A stretch of DNA of 64,000 nucleotides from Orlajensenia leifsoniae (GTDB taxonomy: Bacteria; Actinomycetota; Actinomycetes; Actinomycetales; Microbacteriaceae): the NCBI RefSeq assembly GCF_004570845.1, contig NZ_SPQZ01000003.1, positions 372,001-436,000 of the forward strand, read 5' to 3'. The translations under genes and the position numbers were made by a program. The notes beneath the pieces were generated by a model that was given only the letters and a program-made list of their open reading frames with translations, ran no database searches and was not told where the DNA came from. Numbering within the stretch: position 1 is the stretch's first letter; each line of letters starts with the position of its first letter. Positions 56,646 to 64,000 of this stretch are shown here, piece after piece.

Positions 56646-58258
56646 AGGCTCGCCTTCCCGGTCGCCGTCGGCCCGGCGTCGCCCGCAGCGGGCGGGTTGA
56701 CAAGCACGTCGTCGAACGTGGCCTTCTCCTCGTCCGTGCGCTGGTCCCAGGCCGGCTTGCGCACGGCGTAGAAGATCAGCGGCGGTACGCCGAGCACGAG
56801 CACGATGGCGCCGACCAGAACCGGATAGGTCCAGCCGGGAGCGCCGTCGCCGAAGCCCTCGGGCGGGATGAATCCCAGGCAGAACGCCGCGAGGCACGCG
56901 ATGAACCCGACGCTCGAGATGACCGTCATCGCCGGCACCCGGTAGGAGCGCACCACGTGAGGCTGCTTCGACCGCAGCCGGATGGCCGCGGCGAACATCA
57001 TCATGTACATGATCAGGTAGAGCGCCGCAGCCATGTCGACGAGCAGGATGAACGCCGTGTTGATGTTCGGCACGAAGATGAACAGCGAGGCGAGCAACGT
57101 CACCACGATGCCCTGCACGGTCAGGATGCCGACCTGCACGCCGGCCTTGTTCCGGCGCTGCAGGAAGACGGGCAGGTACCCGCTGCGTGCCGCCGCCAGA
57201 AGGCCTCGCGACGGACCGGCGATCCAGGTCACGACCGACGCGAAGGCGCCGAGGGCGATGAGGAGCGACAGCACCGGCGTGAGCCACGAGACGCCGAAAG
57301 CATCGAAGTAGGCCTTGAACGCGAGGTTGATCCCCGTGGTGAGTCCGAGCTGGTCGGACGGCACGACGAGACCGATCGCGATCGTCGGCACGATGAAGAT
57401 GCCGAGGATCAGGAACGACGCGATGAGGACCGTCTTCGGGTACTGCTTGCCCGGGCTCTTCAGGTCGTTCGCGTGCACGGCGTTCACCTCCATGCCCGCA
57501 TAGGCGAGCACGTTCGACACGATCAGCACGATCGAGGCGATGCCGGTGAACGGCGGGATGACCGACGCCGCGGTCAGCGGGATCTGGCTCGGCTGCCCGC
57601 TCGCCACCCAGAAGATGCCGAAGATGATCAGCAGCAGTCCGGGGAAGATCGTGCCGGCGAGGCCGCTCCACGAGCCGACCTTGGCGAACAGGTTGCCGCC
57701 CTTCAACGTGATGAAGGTCGAGAACCAGTACAGCACCAGGATGATGATCGCCGTGTAGAGGCCGGAGTTCGCCAGGTTCGGGTCGAGGAACACGAAGGCG
57801 AGCGATGCGGCGATGAAGGCGATCTGCGTCGGGTACCAGACGACGTTCTGCACCCACTGCAGCCAGATCGCCTGGAAGCCCCACTTCTCCCCGAAGGCCT
57901 GCCGCACCCAGGTGAAGATGCCGCCCTTCCACCCTGTCGCGAGTTCAGCGGCGACGAGCGCCGTCGGAACGAGGAAGAAGATCGCCGGGATGATGAACAG
58001 CGTGATCGCGCCGAGGCCGAACCCCGCCATCGCGGGCAGGCTGCGGAGGGAGGCGACCGCGACGACGGTGAGGATCGCCAGTTGCATCAGTGACATGAAC
58101 TTCTGAGAGCTGGCGCCCGGAGCCCCGATCGCCGGCTTGTGCGGAACCGTGTCGAACGGATGCGCCTTCACGTGGTCCGGCGACGGTGCGACCGTGCCGT
58201 CCGCACGCTTCGGCAGTTCCGACCCAGTGGTGCCCGTTCCGGGCTGCGTCGTGGTCAT
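56642..58258 (-). CDS. gadC: glutamate:GABA antiporter, APC family
   Basis: A 538-residue transporter with 12 helices. It resembles GadC: TALVAAELATGWKGGIFTWVRQAFG, IWLQWVQNVVWYPTQIAF and VLAYAGMEVNAVHANDLKSPGKQYP are group signatures. It imports glutamate and exports GABA, and with GadB consumes a proton per cycle. It lies 9 nt after gadB. The first 50 residues and the last 40 are polar tails that may gate by pH. Confidence 0.93.
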   Translation of the reverse strand: MTTTQPGTGTTGSELPKRADGTVAPSPDHVKAHPFDTVPHKPAIGAPGASSQKFMSLMQLAILTVVAVASLRSLPAMAGFGLGAITLFIIPAIFFLVPTALVAAELATGWKGGIFTWVRQAFGEKWGFQAIWLQWVQNVVWYPTQIAFIAASLAFVFLDPNLANSGLYTAIIILVLYWFSTFITLKGGNLFAKVGSWSGLAGTIFPGLLLIIFGIFWVASGQPSQIPLTAASVIPPFTGIASIVLIVSNVLAYAGMEVNAVHANDLKSPGKQYPKTVLIASFLILGIFIVPTIAIGLVVPSDQLGLTTGINLAFKAYFDAFGVSWLTPVLSLLIALGAFASVVTWIAGPSRGLLAAARSGYLPVFLQRRNKAGVQVGILTVQGIVVTLLASLFIFVPNINTAFILLVDMAAALYLIMYMMMFAAAIRLRSKQPHVVRSYRVPAMTVISSVGFIACLAAFCLGFIPPEGFGDGAPGWTYPVLVGAIVLVLGVPPLIFYAVRKPAWDQRTDEEKATFDDVLVNPPAAGDAGPTATGKASL

Positions 58259-58267
58259 GATCCGCGC

Positions 58268-59722
58268 CTAGTGAGTGTACGAGGACACTTGGCCCTCGGT
58301 CGGCATGGGGGCCTCGAGGCGGTCGAGGTAGTCGACGGCCTCCCGGATGTCGAGCATGAGCGATTCCGCCAGGTTGCGGCTCAACCCGTTGCGCACGACG
58401 ATGCGCTGCACGACGAGATCCGAGATGTCGTCGGGCATCGGATAAGCGGGGATGAGCCAGCCCTTCAGCCGCAGGCGCTCCGACAGGTGATAGAGATTCC
58501 ACTTGTCAGTGTGGTCTTTCTTCAATTGCCACGCGAAGACCGGGATATCGGTGCCGTCGTTCCAGAGCTCGAAGGCGTCGATCTTCGCGATCTCGCTCGA
58601 CAGGTAGACCGCGACGTCCTGCGACGCCTGCTGCACCTTGCGGTAGCCGTCCCAGCCGAGCCGGAGGAACAGGTAGTACTGCAGCAGCACCTGGGCACCG
58701 GGGCGGGAGAAGTTGAGCGCGAACGTCGGCATGTGACCGCCGAGGTAGGTGACGTCGAAGACGAGATCGCTCGGCAGGTCGTCGATGGTGCGCCAGACGA
58801 CCCAGCCGAGGCCCGGGTAGACGAGGCCGTACTTGTGGGCCGACGTGCTGATCGAGACGACGCGCTCTACCCGGAAGTCCCACTCGAGGTCGGGCTGCAG
58901 GAAGGGCGCGATCATGCCGCCAGATGCGCCGTCGACGTGGATCTTCACGTCGAGCCCGGTGTCGGCCTGGATCTTGTCGAGTGCCTCGGCGATCTGCTTC
59001 ACCGGCTCGTACATGCCCGTGTAGGTGACGCCCATGATCGCGACGACGCCGATCGTGTTTTCGTCGACGTACTTCTCGAGGTCGTGGCCGTCGAGGACCT
59101 TGTGCTCGTCGCTGATGGGCACGTACCGCGCCTCGACATCCCAGTAGTTGCAGAACTTCTCCCAGCAGACCTGCACGGCGCTCGAGAGGATGAGGTTCGG
59201 CTTCTCGGTCGACTTGCCTTCGGCGCGTCTGGCCTGCTGCCAGCGCCGCTTCAGCGCCAGGCCGCCGAGCATGCACGCCTCGGACGAGCCGATCGTCGAG
59301 GTGCCGATGGCCCCGTCTGCGCTGGGCGCATTCCACAGGCTGGCGATCATCTTCCAGCAGCGCGTCTCGATGGCGGCGGTCTGCGGGTACTCGTCCTTGT
59401 CGATCATGTTCTTGTCGGCGGACTCGGAGTAGAGCTTGGCGGCGTAGGGGTCCATCCAGGTGCCGACGAACGTCGCCAGGTTGAGGCGGGCGTTGCCGTC
59501 GAGCATGGCTTCGTCGTGCACGATCTGGTACGCGGTCTCGGGCAGGGATTCGGAGTCGGGAAGCTGATTGAGCGGGAAGTCCGTCGCCTCACCCTCCCTG
59601 GCGAAGATGGGGTTCAGTTGGTTGCGGCCGCTGATTCCGGTGAACGCGTGCGTCGAGTCATCGGGCTGCACCTTCGCGTCGGCACTTCCGCGGGCCGATG
59701 CGTTCGAATTGAGATCTTCCAT
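58268..59722 (-). CDS. gadB: glutamate decarboxylase
   Basis: A 484-residue PLP enzyme that converts glutamate to GABA and CO2. The PLP lysine is in SISTSAHKYGLVYPG; IHVDGASGGMIAPF and IGSSEACMLGGLALKRRW are active-site regions. The C-terminal tail ends in THH-like SSYTH, with a histidine as in the pH-responsive lid of E. coli GadB. First gene of an operon with gadC and a META lipoprotein. A G-rich tandem repeat lies 65-95 bp upstream. Confidence 0.96.
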   Translation of the reverse strand: MEDLNSNASARGSADAKVQPDDSTHAFTGISGRNQLNPIFAREGEATDFPLNQLPDSESLPETAYQIVHDEAMLDGNARLNLATFVGTWMDPYAAKLYSESADKNMIDKDEYPQTAAIETRCWKMIASLWNAPSADGAIGTSTIGSSEACMLGGLALKRRWQQARRAEGKSTEKPNLILSSAVQVCWEKFCNYWDVEARYVPISDEHKVLDGHDLEKYVDENTIGVVAIMGVTYTGMYEPVKQIAEALDKIQADTGLDVKIHVDGASGGMIAPFLQPDLEWDFRVERVVSISTSAHKYGLVYPGLGWVVWRTIDDLPSDLVFDVTYLGGHMPTFALNFSRPGAQVLLQYYLFLRLGWDGYRKVQQASQDVAVYLSSEIAKIDAFELWNDGTDIPVFAWQLKKDHTDKWNLYHLSERLRLKGWLIPAYPMPDDISDLVVQRIVVRNGLSRNLAESLMLDIREAVDYLDRLEAPMPTEGQVSSYTH

Positions 59723-59787
59723 TGCCTGTTCCCCCTAGGGATTGTCCGCGCGAGGGAGCGACGGCCAGCCATCGGCAGCCAGGCGAG

Positions 59788-59817
59788 GTGGGTGGGTGGA
59801 GCGTGGGTGGGTGGAGC
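59788..59817. repeat. 15-bp tandem repeat with G-quadruplex potential
   Basis: Two perfect copies of GTGGGTGGGTGGAGC. The plus strand has four GGG runs spaced 1, 8 and 1 nt apart. It is in the intergenic region upstream of gadB. Confidence 0.8.
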
Positions 59818-59964
59818 GATTTTGAGTGAATCTCAGCCGTACGGTTTCGTTCTACTCTCTCTTCAACCGAGACGTCAACAGTCGCGCGGTGAACGTCGGC
59901 CACCCGGCCGGATCGGATATCCCCGATGGCACGAGGTTTCTGTCGAGCTGTAGGGTCGGGAGCC

Positions 59965-60594
59965 ATGATGAGTCCTCCAGTTCGCAGCACGCGTCTGCGA
60001 CGCGAGGCCTGGGGATTCGCGATCGGCTCGCTCGCCTTCCTCGTCGGGTCGTTGCCGCCGTACGCCGAGGCCGTGGGCACCGTGGCCACGAACATCACCT
60101 TCTTCGTGGGCTCGATCTTCTTCACCCTCGCGGCCTTCGTGCAGCTCAGCCTCAGCGGGCGCAAGGTACTGCCGCGGCACATGAATTCGGTGGACCGCTA
60201 CGACTGGTGGGCGGCCGCCTCGCAGTTCCTCGGAACGCTGTTCTTCAACGTGAGCACGGCCGAAGCCCTGCGCAGTGCACTTGCCGATCCGGAGAAGATC
60301 GGCGTCGGGTGGCGCCCCGATGCGATCGGGTCGGTCCTGTTCCTGCTCTCCAGTGGACTTGCCGTTGTTGCTACACGCGGGCGTGGCCGCCTCTGGGACC
60401 CTGACGCGCGGTCGTGGCACGGTCTGTGGCTGAACGCCGTCGGCTCCGTCGCGTTCGCCGTCTCTGCGGTCGGCGCCTACATCGCACCGGAGACGGGCAC
60501 CTACCTCAGCCTGTTCTGGGCCAATCTCGGAACATTGGTCGGAGCCGTGTGCTTCCTGACGGCAGCACTGCTGTCTCGTCGTGGCGCCGCCTGA
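59965..60594 (+). CDS. multi-helix membrane protein, possibly YrhK-like
   Basis: A 209-residue protein with six helices (AWGFAIGSLAFLVGSLPPYAE, ITFFVGSIFFTLAAFVQL and others) in repeated pairs. The pattern of short paired helices resembles the YrhK domain, but I am not certain. Tandem ATGs at 59965/59968; TAGGGT lies 8 nt upstream with no clear ribosome site. The role is unknown. Confidence 0.65.
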   Translation: MMSPPVRSTRLRREAWGFAIGSLAFLVGSLPPYAEAVGTVATNITFFVGSIFFTLAAFVQLSLSGRKVLPRHMNSVDRYDWWAAASQFLGTLFFNVSTAEALRSALADPEKIGVGWRPDAIGSVLFLLSSGLAVVATRGRGRLWDPDARSWHGLWLNAVGSVAFAVSAVGAYIAPETGTYLSLFWANLGTLVGAVCFLTAALLSRRGAA

Positions 60595-60611
60595 ACAACA
60601 CCAGACATCCG

Positions 60612-61571
60612 TCAGCGGACGAGGGCGTCCAGAACCGCGAACGGCCGCTCCACGTGCGCGAAGTGTCCGCAGTCGTCGATGATGCGGGACTGCAGCTGCG
60701 GCACGACAACCGCGAGTCGTTCGAGATCGTCGCGCGCGAGGAACACGTCGTGGCGTCCCTTGAGAGCCACGACGGGGCAGGTCACTCTCGGCCAGAGGCC
60801 CTGCGCCGGGTACACGCCTCCGGCATCCGACGCCAGAGTGAAGGCGTGCGGCCGCACCTCCTCGGCGAGGGCGTCGTAGACCGATCCGTCGATGAATCCC
60901 GGATGCCGGAACAGGGGCGAGGCGAGACCCCGCATGAACCCCAGCCGGCCGAGCCCGCGCACGACGGCGCGGCCGGCGCGCTCGTGCCAGTCCAGCATCT
61001 GCATCGCCTGCCGCATGCCCACGTAGGCAGGGAGGGTGGCGAGGGCCGCCGACGGATGCCGCACGGCATCGAACACGCCGAACGTCGTGGGCGACACCAG
61101 GGTGAGGCCCACGGTCGCCCGCGGCTCGATGGCCGCGAGGTGGAGGGCGAGGGTGGCTCCGAACGAGTGCCCGACCACCCGCCAGCGTTCGTAACCGAGC
61201 CCGCGCAACGCCGCGGCGACCGCCCGCGTCACATGATCGACCGTGAAGTGGGCGGCATCCGCGGGGAACGGGCTGGCGCCCCACCCCGGAATGTCGGGGA
61301 TCACGAGGTTGTCGAGGGTGGAGTCGCCGCGGAGCTCGACTGCCTGAAGCAGCGGCGAGAAGGTCGTCCACGATCCTGCCGCGCCGTGCAGCATGAGCGT
61401 GGCCGTCTCGTCGGTGCGATCGCGTCGCCCGGTCTGCACGCTCAGTTCCCCGATGGCGGTGTGCACGGTGTGCGTCTCGAGGTCGAGTTCGGCGGCGCGC
61501 GTGAGGAGGCCGAACGGGGCGTAGGCCGTCGAGGTCTGCTCTGCGATCATGGGAGGAGTTCGGAGCTGCAC
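60612..61571 (-). CDS. alpha/beta hydrolase
   Basis: A 319-residue hydrolase with the nucleophile elbow VVGHSFGATLALHLAA, oxyanion-hole region LMLHGAAGSWTTF, an acid residue in LKGRHDVFLA and the catalytic histidine in DCGHFAHVERP. The substrate is unknown. The GTG start at 61571 is uncertain; ATG at 61550 is equally possible. Confidence 0.85.
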   Translation of the reverse strand: MQLRTPPMIAEQTSTAYAPFGLLTRAAELDLETHTVHTAIGELSVQTGRRDRTDETATLMLHGAAGSWTTFSPLLQAVELRGDSTLDNLVIPDIPGWGASPFPADAAHFTVDHVTRAVAAALRGLGYERWRVVGHSFGATLALHLAAIEPRATVGLTLVSPTTFGVFDAVRHPSAALATLPAYVGMRQAMQMLDWHERAGRAVVRGLGRLGFMRGLASPLFRHPGFIDGSVYDALAEEVRPHAFTLASDAGGVYPAQGLWPRVTCPVVALKGRHDVFLARDDLERLAVVVPQLQSRIIDDCGHFAHVERPFAVLDALVR

Positions 61572-61610
61572 GCGGAACGGATGCCGCCCTACTCGCTCAT
61601 CGACGTCGTT

Positions 61611-61640
61611 TTGCGCGACACGCCGTCGTTAGCGTAGACT
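61611..61640 (+). promoter_or_regulatory. promoter of the rpmB-rpmG-rpsN operon
   Basis: TTGCGC (61611-61616) and TAGACT (61635-61640) are separated by 18 bp. They leave a leader of about 130 nt with hairpins, including GAGGGG/CCCCTC at 61739-61756 close to the ribosome site. No Zur box is seen. Confidence 0.55.
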
Positions 61641-61774
61641 CTCCCTTTGGCTAGGCGTGATCTCAGCGCCTGGATTCGCATGCCGCCTCCCCGACTCGCA
61701 AGAACCCGGGGTGAACGCATGCCGACAAGAGATCTTGGGAGGGGCATCCGCCCCTCGGTATTGGAGGAATCACA

Positions 61775-62011
61775 ATGGCAGCAGTGTGCCAGGTGACAGG
61801 AGCCGTTCCCGGTTTCGGTCACAACATCTCGCACTCGCACCGACGCACCAAGCGTCGTTTCGACCCGAACGTGCAGCGCAAGACGTACTACGTCCCGTCG
61901 CTTCGCCGTAGCGTCACCCTGAACGTCAGCGCCAAGGGAATCAAGGTCATCGATGCCCGTGGCATCGAGTCCGTCGTCAAGGACATTCTCGCTCGTGGGG
62001 TGAAGATCTAA
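61775..62011 (+). CDS. rpmB: 50S ribosomal protein L28, zinc-independent type
   Basis: A 78-residue L28 ([29 protein letters not shown]). It has one Cys where the zinc form has a CxxC pair, so it should not need zinc. A GGAGG site lies 8 nt before the ATG. First of three small ribosomal genes. Confidence 0.98.
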   Translation: MAAVCQVTGAVPGFGHNISHSHRRTKRRFDPNVQRKTYYVPSLRRSVTLNVSAKGIKVIDARGIESVVKDILARGVKI

Positions 62012-62178
62012 TGGCTAAGCAGCAGGACATCCGTCCCATCATCAAGCTCCGTTCGACGGCAGGCACCGGTTACACCTACGTGACCCGCAAGAACCGTCGC
62101 AACAACCCCGATCGACTCGTGCTGAAGAAGTACGACCCCGTAGTGCGCAAGCACGTCGACTTCCGCGAGGAGCGCTAA
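62011..62178 (+). CDS. rpmG: 50S ribosomal protein L33, zinc-independent type
   Basis: A 55-residue L33 ([20 protein letters not shown]) ending KHVDFREER, without cysteines. It overlaps the rpmB stop by one base (TAATG). Confidence 0.98.
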   Translation: MAKQQDIRPIIKLRSTAGTGYTYVTRKNRRNNPDRLVLKKYDPVVRKHVDFREER

Positions 62179-62182
62179 ACAT

Positions 62183-62488
62183 ATGGCTAAGAAGAGCAAG
62201 ATCGCCCGCAACGAGCAGCGCAAGGTCATCGTCGCGCGCTACGCCACGAAGCGCGCCGAGCTGAAGAAGGCTCTCGTCGACCCCAACGGAACCGACGAGT
62301 CCCGCGAGGAGGCCCGCAAGGGTCTGCAGAAGCTTCCCCGCAACGCTTCGCCCATCCGCGTTCGCAGCCGCGACGCCATCGACGGCCGCCCCCGCGGTGT
62401 CCTCACGAAGTTCGGCGTCTCGCGCGTCCGCTTCCGTGACATGGCACACCGTGGCGAGCTGCCCGGCATCACCAAGTCGAGCTGGTAA
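62183..62488 (+). CDS. rpsN: 30S ribosomal protein S14, zinc-independent long type
   Basis: A 101-residue S14 of the long, cysteine-free form ([50 protein letters not shown]). The short zinc-binding S14 of the main ribosomal operon is probably encoded elsewhere, so this may be a second copy. Confidence 0.98.
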   Translation: MAKKSKIARNEQRKVIVARYATKRAELKKALVDPNGTDESREEARKGLQKLPRNASPIRVRSRDAIDGRPRGVLTKFGVSRVRFRDMAHRGELPGITKSSW

Positions 62489-62846
62489 CACCCATCTCGG
62501 CCTGATGGCCTGAAACATCCTGGACGGGATGTCGACTTCGTGTCGGCATCCCGTTCAGTGCGTCAACCGCGGAACGGATGCCGGGAGCCGCCTGAGCGCC
62601 GAAATGTACCCCGATGTACCGCATCCGGGGGCGACTGACGTGACGAATGTGGCGAATGCGACCGATTCCGCGTGTCGCGAACGCCCATAAGGGCCTGAAA
62701 TCCGCGGAATCTCGCGGATCTCTGTTACATTCGAGGCGGTCATCCGACCAAAAGGGGCAGGCGGAAACGCCCACCCCGCCATCTCGAAAAGCTGTACGGC
62801 TCGACATCGAGCCGGCACGCAGATGTACGTCCGAGGAGGACACTCA
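62489..62846. other. rpsN-hup intergenic region
   Basis: 358 bp without a gene. It contains the rpsN terminator and the untranslated leader of hup, with a possible -10 (TTACAT near 62730). I see no repeats or further structure. Confidence 0.6.
62524..62554 (+). terminator. terminator of the rpmB operon
   Basis: A 13-bp stem ACGGGATGTCGAC with one G-T pair, and a 5-nt loop. It begins 36 bp past the rpsN stop. Confidence 0.75.
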
Positions 62847-63134
62847 ATGGCTGACAAGTCGCTTAACAAGACCGAGCTCGTCGCAAAGATCGCTGCGTCC
62901 ACGGGTCAGAGCCAGGCCACGGTCGACGGCGTTCTCGGCGGTTTCTTCGACGCTCTCGCCGAGTCCGTCGGCAACGACGTCAAGGTCTCGATCCCGGGAT
63001 GGCTCGCTGTCGAGCGCACCCACCGCGCTGCGCGCACCGGCCGCAACCCGCAGACCGGCGCCACCATCGAGATCGCTGCCGGCTACTCGGTCAAGGTCTC
63101 CGCTGGTTCGAAGCTCAAGGCTGCTGCCAAGTAG
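62847..63134 (+). CDS. hup: HU family DNA-binding protein
   Basis: A 95-residue nucleoid protein (MADKSLNKTELVAKIAASTG). The beta-arm region carries GWLAVERTHRAARTGRNPQTGATIEI. It has no Lys/Pro-rich tail, so it is the short HU rather than the mycobacterial long form. The start at 62847 follows GAGGAGG by 6 nt. Confidence 0.98.
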   Translation: MADKSLNKTELVAKIAASTGQSQATVDGVLGGFFDALAESVGNDVKVSIPGWLAVERTHRAARTGRNPQTGATIEIAAGYSVKVSAGSKLKAAAK

Positions 63135-63207
63135 TCTCCACTTCACCGCCTCGAGGGCTCGGCTCCGGCCGACTGTCAGCCAGATGAGCTGATCAGCAGC
63201 CCTCGAT

Positions 63208-63254
63208 GAATCGGGGTGTCTTCTGTCGAAGTTCGACGGGAGACGCCCCGATTC
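63208..63254 (+). terminator. hup terminator
   Basis: A 14-bp outer stem GAATCGGGGTGTCT pairs (with one G-T) with AGACGCCCCGATTC, with an inner GTCGAA/TTCGAC pair. It lies about 75 bp after hup. Confidence 0.75.
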
Positions 63255-63377
63255 TGCGTTTCCCCCGAAGCGCTCGAGCACGCCGGGCTGATCCACCGCC
63301 CTTGAGGAATTCTCAGCCTGGTGGAACCATGGCTTCACGGTGTCTTCTCCGGACGCGCCGTGACGAGGGGGCTCGGC

Positions 63378-64000
63378 ATGCGACAGGCGCTACGTGTCTC
63401 TGCCGCCACGCTCGGCATCGCCGCTCTCGGAGCCGCCCTCGTACTGCTGCCGACTGCGGGCGCCCTCGGTGCATCGCCACCGGACACCATCGACACCGGC
63501 GACCCGCCCCCGCCGGCTGACCCGTCCACGCCCGGAGGAGTCGACGCGCCTTCGCCTGATCCAGACGAGACCGTCGTCGAGATGCCGCCTCCGGTGTCGC
63601 CCGAGATCGTCAGCAACGCGAACACCGTGCGCATGGCGTGGGTGGGCACGCCAGACGAGCGCCCCGCCGATGCCGCGCTCCTCACTCTGCAGGCGGCCAT
63701 CAATGCCGCCACGACCGATGACACCGTGTCCTTCGATTCGAACGACTACGCCTTCACGGGGGCGTTGTCGGTCACGAAGGCCGTGACGCTCGACACCGCG
63801 ACGGATTCCCTGCTCTACAGCAGGTTCACCGTCAGCGACGGCGGCTTGACTCTCGCAGACGATGTCGCCATCGGCGCAGCCAACACCGGGGCGGTGATCA
63901 CCGTGACCACGGGCGGTGCCGTGCTCTCGAACATCACGGTGCGCAACCCCACCCCGGTGCTGCGCCCGACGGGCATCCAGCTGGGCGCCGGCATCACCGA
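63378..64000 (+). CDS. secreted protein, N-terminal fragment, probable beta-helix
   Basis: An open frame of 207 codons that runs off the right edge. It starts with a signal peptide (MRQALRVSAATLGIAALGAA, cleavage near LGA-SPP), then a Pro/Asp-rich linker. The following region has repeated short beta segments with Asp/Thr/Val/Ala (VTKAVTLDTATDSLLYSRFTV, GLTLADDVAIGAANTGAVITV, AVLSNITVRNPTP) that look like turns of a right-handed beta-helix. Function unknown. Confidence 0.7.
   Translation, partial: MRQALRVSAATLGIAALGAALVLLPTAGALGASPPDTIDTGDPPPPADPSTPGGVDAPSPDPDETVVEMPPPVSPEIVSNANTVRMAWVGTPDERPADAALLTLQAAINAATTDDTVSFDSNDYAFTGALSVTKAVTLDTATDSLLYSRFTVSDGGLTLADDVAIGAANTGAVITVTTGGAVLSNITVRNPTPVLRPTGIQLGAGIT

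Noticed and set aside
63224-63237. GTCGAAGTTCGAC as a LexA (SOS) box
   Set aside because: The spacer is too short for the actinobacterial SOS box, and the sequence is the tip of the hup terminator stem.

Overview
The window is the replication-origin region of a high-GC Gram-positive chromosome, almost certainly an actinobacterium of the family Microbacteriaceae. Three things point there. The first is the gene order: class E sortase, crgA, rhomboid, ppiA, then gyrA-gyrB-dciA-recF-gnd-dnaN-[oriC]-dnaA, then rpmH-rnpA-yidD-yidC-jag-rsmG-parA-parB, then trxA-trxB-murJ-DUF6049-pcnA, then rpsF-ssb-rpsR-rplI-dnaB. The second is heavy use of GTG starts and probable leaderless transcripts. The third is gyrA followed by a DUF3566 membrane protein and tRNA-Ile/tRNA-Ala. 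No species call is possible from the window alone.

Layout. 1-6.2 kb: cell-envelope and division genes (sortase fragment, crgA), rhomboid protease, cyclophilin, a Nudix hydrolase, and a LacI-type regulator divergent from a dehydrogenase/hydrolase pair across a clear operator, then two tRNAs. 6.2-17.4 kb, all on the minus strand: gyrase, the helicase loader dciA, recF, gnd, dnaN, oriC and dnaA. 17.4-24.1 kb, plus strand: rpmH to parB, then a gene-free stretch of about 1 kb with five parS or parS-like sites that looks like the chromosomal centromere. 24.1-33.7 kb: ddl, an aminotransferase, the thioredoxin system behind a SigR/SigH-type disulfide-stress promoter, the lipid II flippase murJ with its usual partner DUF6049, and the tRNA CCA-adding enzyme. 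33.8-37.5 kb: the S6-SSB-S18-L9 operon with a structured leader, then dnaB. 37.5-51.9 kb: accessory metabolism (FAD oxidoreductase, purB, phosphotransferase, tyrosine phosphatase, a WXG-like/hydrolase pair, hisC-like aminotransferase, a three-gene 2-oxoacid dehydrogenase complex, a frameshifted acetyltransferase, an FKBP lipoprotein). 52.1-56.2 kb: a complete zinc-uptake operon ending in its own Fur/Zur regulator. 56.2-59.7 kb: a glutamate decarboxylase/GABA antiporter acid-resistance operon with a META-domain lipoprotein. 61.7-64 kb: zinc-independent ribosomal proteins L28-L33-S14, an HU protein and the start of a secreted protein.

The genes in the middle form the replication and segregation core: DnaA and oriC start replication, DciA is the expected loader for DnaB, DnaN/RecF/gyrase/SSB act at the fork, and ParA/ParB with parS segregate the origin.

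The signals that gene content does not explain are: twin hairpins between recF and gnd with one conserved loop and different but paired stems (13226-13457); a 27-bp duplication that creates a 21-codon reading frame between the E1-alpha and E1-beta genes (47616-47711); parS embedded in the parB terminator; DnaA-box clusters 15-20 kb from oriC on both sides; and strong over-use of CGGATGC/GCATCCG throughout.
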